Made by a program: the position numbers and the translations under genes
The notes under the pieces: model-generated
Seen by the model: the letters and a program-made list of their open reading frames with translations, nothing else
Told to the model about the DNA's origin: nothing
The model's database searches: none
Part shown: in pieces, positions 53,671 through 57,381 of the stretch
How the letters are laid out: each line of letters begins with the position of its first letter
Position numbering within the stretch: the first letter of the stretch is position 1
Source of the DNA: WRIS01 sp050945135
Lineage (GTDB): Bacteria > Actinomycetota > Coriobacteriia > Coriobacteriales > Eggerthellaceae
NCBI GenBank assembly: GCA_050945135.1
Contig: JBMNSJ010000006.1
Location: 1 to 57,381 of the forward strand
Direction: 5' to 3'
DNA: 57,381 nucleotides

Positions 53671-55812
53671 GTGAGTCACCTATCTAATCTCGAGGGCATG
53701 CGTATGGAGGGGAAGCTTCCCGAAGTGCGTCTCGCCTCAGTTCCTTTTGAAGTCGTATCTCCTTATGAGCCAGCCGGGGATCAACCACAGGCAGTAGAAA
53801 AGCTAGCTAAGGGCATTACCGATGGGCTGCGTTATCAAACACTTTTGGGTGTAACCGGCTCAGGCAAAACCTTCACCATGGCAAAAACCATCGAGGCAGT
53901 GCAAAAGCCCACCTTGGTCATGGCACCAAATAAAACCTTAGCCGCCCAGCTTGCTGCCGAGCTTAAAGAGTTTTTCCCAAACAATGCTGTGTCGTATTTT
54001 GTTTCGTATTACGACTATTACCAACCTGAAGCGTATGTTCCGTCAAGCGATACTTTTATCGAGAAAGATGCCTCCATCAACGAAGAGGTAGAAAAGCTGC
54101 GCCATGCAACAACCAGTGCTTTACTTTCGCGTCGCGATTGTATTGTGGTGGCAAGCGTCTCGTGCATTTACGGCATCGGTTCGCCGATGGATTATGCTGG
54201 CTTAGCTGTGTTTTTAGATAAAGAGGTCGAAGTGGAGCGTGACCAGCTTATACACGATCTGATTGACATCCAATACGACCGCAATGATTATGAGCTTAAA
54301 CGAGGAACCTTCCGCGTACGGGGAGATTCTCTTGATGTGTTTCCCCCCTATGCCGATAACCCCGTTCGCGTTGAGTTCTGGGGAGACGAAATAGAGTCAA
54401 TCGCAGAAATTGATAATGTAACAGGCGAGCTTATCAACGAGTTTGAGGCTTTACCTTTGTGGCCTGCGTCTCACTATGTTACTGCGCGTCCAAAGCTTGA
54501 TCGCGCCATCAAAACTATTCGCGAAGAGCTCAATGATCGTCTTGCGCAGTTTAAAGAACAGGGAAAGCTCTTAGAGGCACAGCGCTTAGAGATGCGCGTA
54601 AACTACGATCTGGAAATGTTGGAGACAATGGGATTTTGCTCTGGCATCGAAAACTATTCACGCCATCTTGACGGGCGTGCTCCCGGCGAGCCTGCCTACA
54701 CCCTAATCGATTATTTCCCCAAAGACTTCATGTGCATCATAGACGAAAGCCATGTCACGGTGCCACAGGTTCGCGGCATGCACGAAGGGGATCGTTCGCG
54801 CAAGATTACCTTAGCGGAGCATGGTTTCAGGCTGCCGTCCTGTCTGGATAATCGTCCCCTACGTTTCGACGAATTTGAATCGAAGATTCCTCAATTCGTG
54901 TATGTATCAGCTACGCCGGGAGATTACGAAGAGAAAGTATCGCTTGCCCAAGTTGAGCAAATCATTCGTCCAACGGGCTTACTCGATCCCGAGATTATTG
55001 TGCGGAAATCGGCTTCTCAGATTGACGATATTATTGATGAAGCTCGCGAGCGTATTTCGCGAGAAGAGCGCGTGCTGGTCACCACCTTAACCAAAAAGAT
55101 GGCAGAAGATCTTACCGATCATCTCCTTGATCAAAATATCAAGACACGTTACATGCATTCAGATATTGCAACCCTTGAGCGCGTTGAAATACTGCGCGAT
55201 TTACGGGCTGGCGAGTTCGATGTGTTGGTGGGTATTAATCTCTTGCGTGAAGGACTCGATCTGCCTGAAGTTTCTTTGGTGGCTATTTTGGATGCCGACA
55301 AAGAGGGCTTTTTGCGCAACCAACGCTCACTCATTCAAACCATAGGGCGTGCGGCGCGTAATGTTAGTGGCCAGGTCATCATGTATGCCGATAAAATGAC
55401 AGACTCAATGAAGCGTGCAATTGATGAAACAAAGCGTCGTCGCGAGATTCAGATGGCTTATAACGAAGAACATGGAATAGAGCCGCAAACTATCCGTAAG
55501 GCCATCAACGACATCATGCGCTACGTGCAAGATGAGGTGGGCAACAGTACTGCCGAGCAGGTTAATAAAGAGCTGGCTGCGCTATCTCGCGAAGAGGTTT
55601 TACGTATCATTTCATCTATGGAAGATGAAATGGCTCGAGCGTCTGCTGATATGGATTATGAAGAGGCTGCCCACTTACGCGATCAAATTGTTAAGCTGCG
55701 AAGCCAAGTTGAGGGCACGAGTGAAGATGATATCCTTGCTCGTTTGAAGAAGGACGCTCGCAAAGGTAGCGTTTTTGCCGCAAAGAAGAATCGCACAAGC
55801 TTCAAGCGTTAG
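53671..55812 (+). CDS. uvrB: Excinuclease ABC subunit B
   Basis: Protein of 713 residues from GTG 53671, which follows GGAGG by 8 bases; the longer frame from 53602 adds 23 unrelated residues. Helicase motifs: Q-motif PAGDQPQAVEKL, Walker A GVTGSGKTFTMA, beta-hairpin YYDYYQPEAYVPSSDTFIEK, the DESH box, LVTTLTKKMAEDLTD and motif VI QTIGRAARN. The C-terminal UVR domain (DYEEAAHLRDQIVKLR) binds UvrC. It loads onto damaged DNA with UvrA and nicks with UvrC; uvrA and uvrC are not in the window. Confidence 0.96.
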   Translation: MSHLSNLEGMRMEGKLPEVRLASVPFEVVSPYEPAGDQPQAVEKLAKGITDGLRYQTLLGVTGSGKTFTMAKTIEAVQKPTLVMAPNKTLAAQLAAELKEFFPNNAVSYFVSYYDYYQPEAYVPSSDTFIEKDASINEEVEKLRHATTSALLSRRDCIVVASVSCIYGIGSPMDYAGLAVFLDKEVEVERDQLIHDLIDIQYDRNDYELKRGTFRVRGDSLDVFPPYADNPVRVEFWGDEIESIAEIDNVTGELINEFEALPLWPASHYVTARPKLDRAIKTIREELNDRLAQFKEQGKLLEAQRLEMRVNYDLEMLETMGFCSGIENYSRHLDGRAPGEPAYTLIDYFPKDFMCIIDESHVTVPQVRGMHEGDRSRKITLAEHGFRLPSCLDNRPLRFDEFESKIPQFVYVSATPGDYEEKVSLAQVEQIIRPTGLLDPEIIVRKSASQIDDIIDEARERISREERVLVTTLTKKMAEDLTDHLLDQNIKTRYMHSDIATLERVEILRDLRAGEFDVLVGINLLREGLDLPEVSLVAILDADKEGFLRNQRSLIQTIGRAARNVSGQVIMYADKMTDSMKRAIDETKRRREIQMAYNEEHGIEPQTIRKAINDIMRYVQDEVGNSTAEQVNKELAALSREEVLRIISSMEDEMARASADMDYEEAAHLRDQIVKLRSQVEGTSEDDILARLKKDARKGSVFAAKKNRTSFKR

Positions 55813-55876
55813 GTCCTAATCTCTTCTTGCTCCTTTCATTCCGGTTAGGAGCAGTGCATCGGAATAGGGGAGTGAA

Positions 55877-55904
55877 GAGGTGGCATCATTGAGGCTGCCA
55901 CCTC
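55877..55904. terminator. Hairpin between converging uvrB and MFS genes
   Basis: Perfect stem GAGGTGGCA (55877-55885) / TGCCACCTC (55896-55904), 10-base loop. The T-run is poor on both sides, so it may work as a weak bidirectional terminator. Confidence 0.5.
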
Positions 55905-55926
55905 GAGCTTACAGGGTAATCGACGC

Positions 55927-57243
55927 TTAGATCTTTGTATTGGAACTCGTCTCTTTTGCGGGAATCTTAAGGGGCTCTAGCGGCGCAGGCTCTTCTTTAT
56001 CGAGCGCCCGTACACTCTTAAAGCAGTAAAAACCAATTCCTACCGCGAGGCAGGCAAGGCCATCAACGACGAAGAAGGGGGCAATCCCAATAAACTCTGC
56101 AAGCACGCCACCAAGGGCAACTCCTAAGGGAGACGCAAGTCCGATAGCAGCGGTGGTTAATCCCAGCGCGCGCCCCATTTTTTCTTCAGGAACACGTTTT
56201 TGAATGAGGGTAATCAGAGGTCCATTAAACCAAGCGCAGGCAACTGCCATGAACACACAGAGCACGACAAAGCCTATGAACATATCTGAGCTTAAGAATC
56301 CGCAGGCTGCAGTTGTTACGCCAACAATGACTGCCGCAAGACAAATTAAACCCGCGAGACGTTTACCGCCACCCCAAATCATCAATACGCCCGAGCCGAC
56401 GAGCATGCCCGCTCCAAAAGCAGCCTCAACAATTGAGGCCATATAGCCATCTCCGCTGAAGTGGTCGTAGGTCATCAGTGGGAATAAAGCACTAAGTGGT
56501 GAGAAAATAACCATACCAAGCGTCACGCCGATTATCAAAACGACCAGGCCTCTATGGACTGAGAGAGATTTCCACCCATCGACCATATTGGCAATAACGT
56601 GCTGGTTCTCGGCGTCTGCATCATAGGTTGTTGGAATTTTTGCTAGCAGCAAGCCTCCAACCGCAATGACGGCACCCGCAAAATCGAGGAACATAACCGA
56701 GTGAAAGCCGATGGTGGTATAGAGCAAGATGCCAAAAGCTGGAGCCAAAATGCCAGCACCGCTCATAAGCAATTGATCAAGCGTATTAATGCGGAGCAGA
56801 TGCTTTTCAGGCACCAGCATGGGCATGGCGGCCATCATGGCGGGGCCATGGAAGGCTTGAGCAATTGAGCGGGCAATAATCATAATGAGGATTAGTTCAA
56901 AGGTTGCGTGACCAAGCAAGATTGCTACGCCAAGAATAAAAGAAACAATGCCTACGCTTAAGTCGGCTATAATCATCACTTTTTTACGGTTGAACTTATC
57001 TGCAATCACACCTCCGAAAGGAGAGAGTAAGCCTTGTGGCAAAAAAGCGCAGATGGTAGCGATGGAGAGCATGAGAGCGCTTCCGGTGGTTTCGGTAATG
57101 AACCACACAGCTGCAAAAGCAGCCGCGTAGCTGGTAATCATTGATACGGCTTGCCCCGACCAGATAACAGTGATTATGGCAAGCCATCGTTGGGGAAGTG
57201 GGCGCCCCGAGGCGCTCAATTGTTGGGGATTTGGGTCTGACAC
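55927..57243 (-). CDS. MFS transporter (MFS_3, EntS-like exporter)
   Basis: Protein of 438 residues with a GTG start at 57243 and GAGGAG 6 bases upstream. Twelve helices; the MFS motif between helices 2 and 3 reads GGVIADKFNRKKVMI, and QGLLSPFGG precedes it. The group includes siderophore (enterobactin) and drug exporters such as EntS and the macrolide MefA. The substrate is not predictable. The charged tail (DKEEPAPLEPLKIPAKETSS) is cytoplasmic. No regulator is adjacent. Confidence 0.85.
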   Translation of the reverse strand: MSDPNPQQLSASGRPLPQRWLAIITVIWSGQAVSMITSYAAAFAAVWFITETTGSALMLSIATICAFLPQGLLSPFGGVIADKFNRKKVMIIADLSVGIVSFILGVAILLGHATFELILIMIIARSIAQAFHGPAMMAAMPMLVPEKHLLRINTLDQLLMSGAGILAPAFGILLYTTIGFHSVMFLDFAGAVIAVGGLLLAKIPTTYDADAENQHVIANMVDGWKSLSVHRGLVVLIIGVTLGMVIFSPLSALFPLMTYDHFSGDGYMASIVEAAFGAGMLVGSGVLMIWGGGKRLAGLICLAAVIVGVTTAACGFLSSDMFIGFVVLCVFMAVACAWFNGPLITLIQKRVPEEKMGRALGLTTAAIGLASPLGVALGGVLAEFIGIAPFFVVDGLACLAVGIGFYCFKSVRALDKEEPAPLEPLKIPAKETSSNTKI

Positions 57244-57318
57244 AAAGTACTCCTCTCTATGTTAAACCACCGTGTGCAAATGCCTGGTCAAATGATATAA
57301 AAGAACACTTGTACGAAA

Positions 57319-57372
57319 GAGGTTCTCCGTCTATGATGGATTTACTACAAAACATCAAGATAGGAGAACCTC
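57319..57372 (+). promoter_or_regulatory. Hairpin that covers the ribosome binding site of the last gene
   Basis: GAGGTTCTCC (57319-57328) is the exact complement of GGAGAACCTC (57363-57372). The right arm contains the Shine-Dalgarno AGGAG and ends directly at the ATG 57373. The 34-base loop holds ATGATG (57334), which opens a short frame MMDLLQNIKIGEPHE across the gene start. It fits translational control, but could also be the end of an insertion sequence. TATAAA near 57295 may be a -10 box. Confidence 0.5.
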
Positions 57373-57381
57373 ATGAATGCC
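57373..57381 (+). CDS. Start of an unidentified gene cut by the window end
   Basis: Only ATG-AAT-GCC is visible. AGGAG six bases upstream makes this a believable start. Nothing can be said about the product; an ISL3-type transposase is one possibility given the shape of the leader. Confidence 0.35.

Overview
The window looks like a chromosomal segment of a strictly anaerobic Coriobacteriia species (Eggerthellaceae-like) with roughly half G+C. The support is gene content and order: a selenocysteine formate dehydrogenase, a TAT-exported lipoprotein flavin reductase, class III ribonucleotide reductase, and an aroC-aroK-aroB-pepP-efp run followed by a carboxylase-asp23-nusB-xseB-dxs run. The fairly low G+C for that family makes Cryptobacterium one candidate, but this is a guess that a 16S or marker search would settle.

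Layout. 1-121: end of an IS3-family insertion sequence. 182-1117: secreted transglutaminase-like lipoprotein. 1557-6102: formate dehydrogenase (electron-transfer subunit, then a catalytic subunit read through an in-frame TGA as selenocysteine). 6313-7136: two decayed genes. 7247-7416: probable 6S RNA. 7545-14053 (minus): five-gene importer operon (two ABC half-transporters, ECF S, T and A components) under a promoter overlapped by a DtxR/IdeR-type iron box; its S gene is cut by an in-frame TGA. 14345-16559: sortase-anchored surface protein broken at an 8-T run. 16691-25817: rarA, a DUF948-like protein, an AI-2E family permease, alaS, ruvX, mltG, yqeG and a degenerate aroE-like gene. 26358-27706: non-coding, with a C-rich repeat island. 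27707-32335: aroC, aroK, aroB, pepP, efp.

32809-33812 holds a 5'-truncated DUF169 gene next to a cluster of six hairpins that share a CTAGGGG loop core but have different, self-complementary stems. 33813-40090: two-subunit biotin carboxylase/carboxyltransferase with an AccB-like fused domain, Asp23, NusB, XseB and Dxs. 40101-45082: GNAT enzyme, ammonium transporter, PII protein, LysR regulator and a TAT/lipoprotein flavin reductase. 45374-57243: ribosomal protein S1, MnmA, a ferric-reductase-like membrane protein, NrdG and a NrdD-glutaredoxin fusion with NrdR boxes, CoaE, UvrB and an MFS exporter. The right edge starts a new gene behind a hairpin that covers its ribosome binding site.

The genes fit an anaerobe that handles formate, makes deoxynucleotides by glycyl-radical chemistry, takes up iron complexes and uses exported flavoproteins for respiration. 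Four genes carry disruptions (TAG, TGA, poly-T frameshift, 5' truncation), so gene decay is active here. The least explained element is the hairpin family at 33258-33533.
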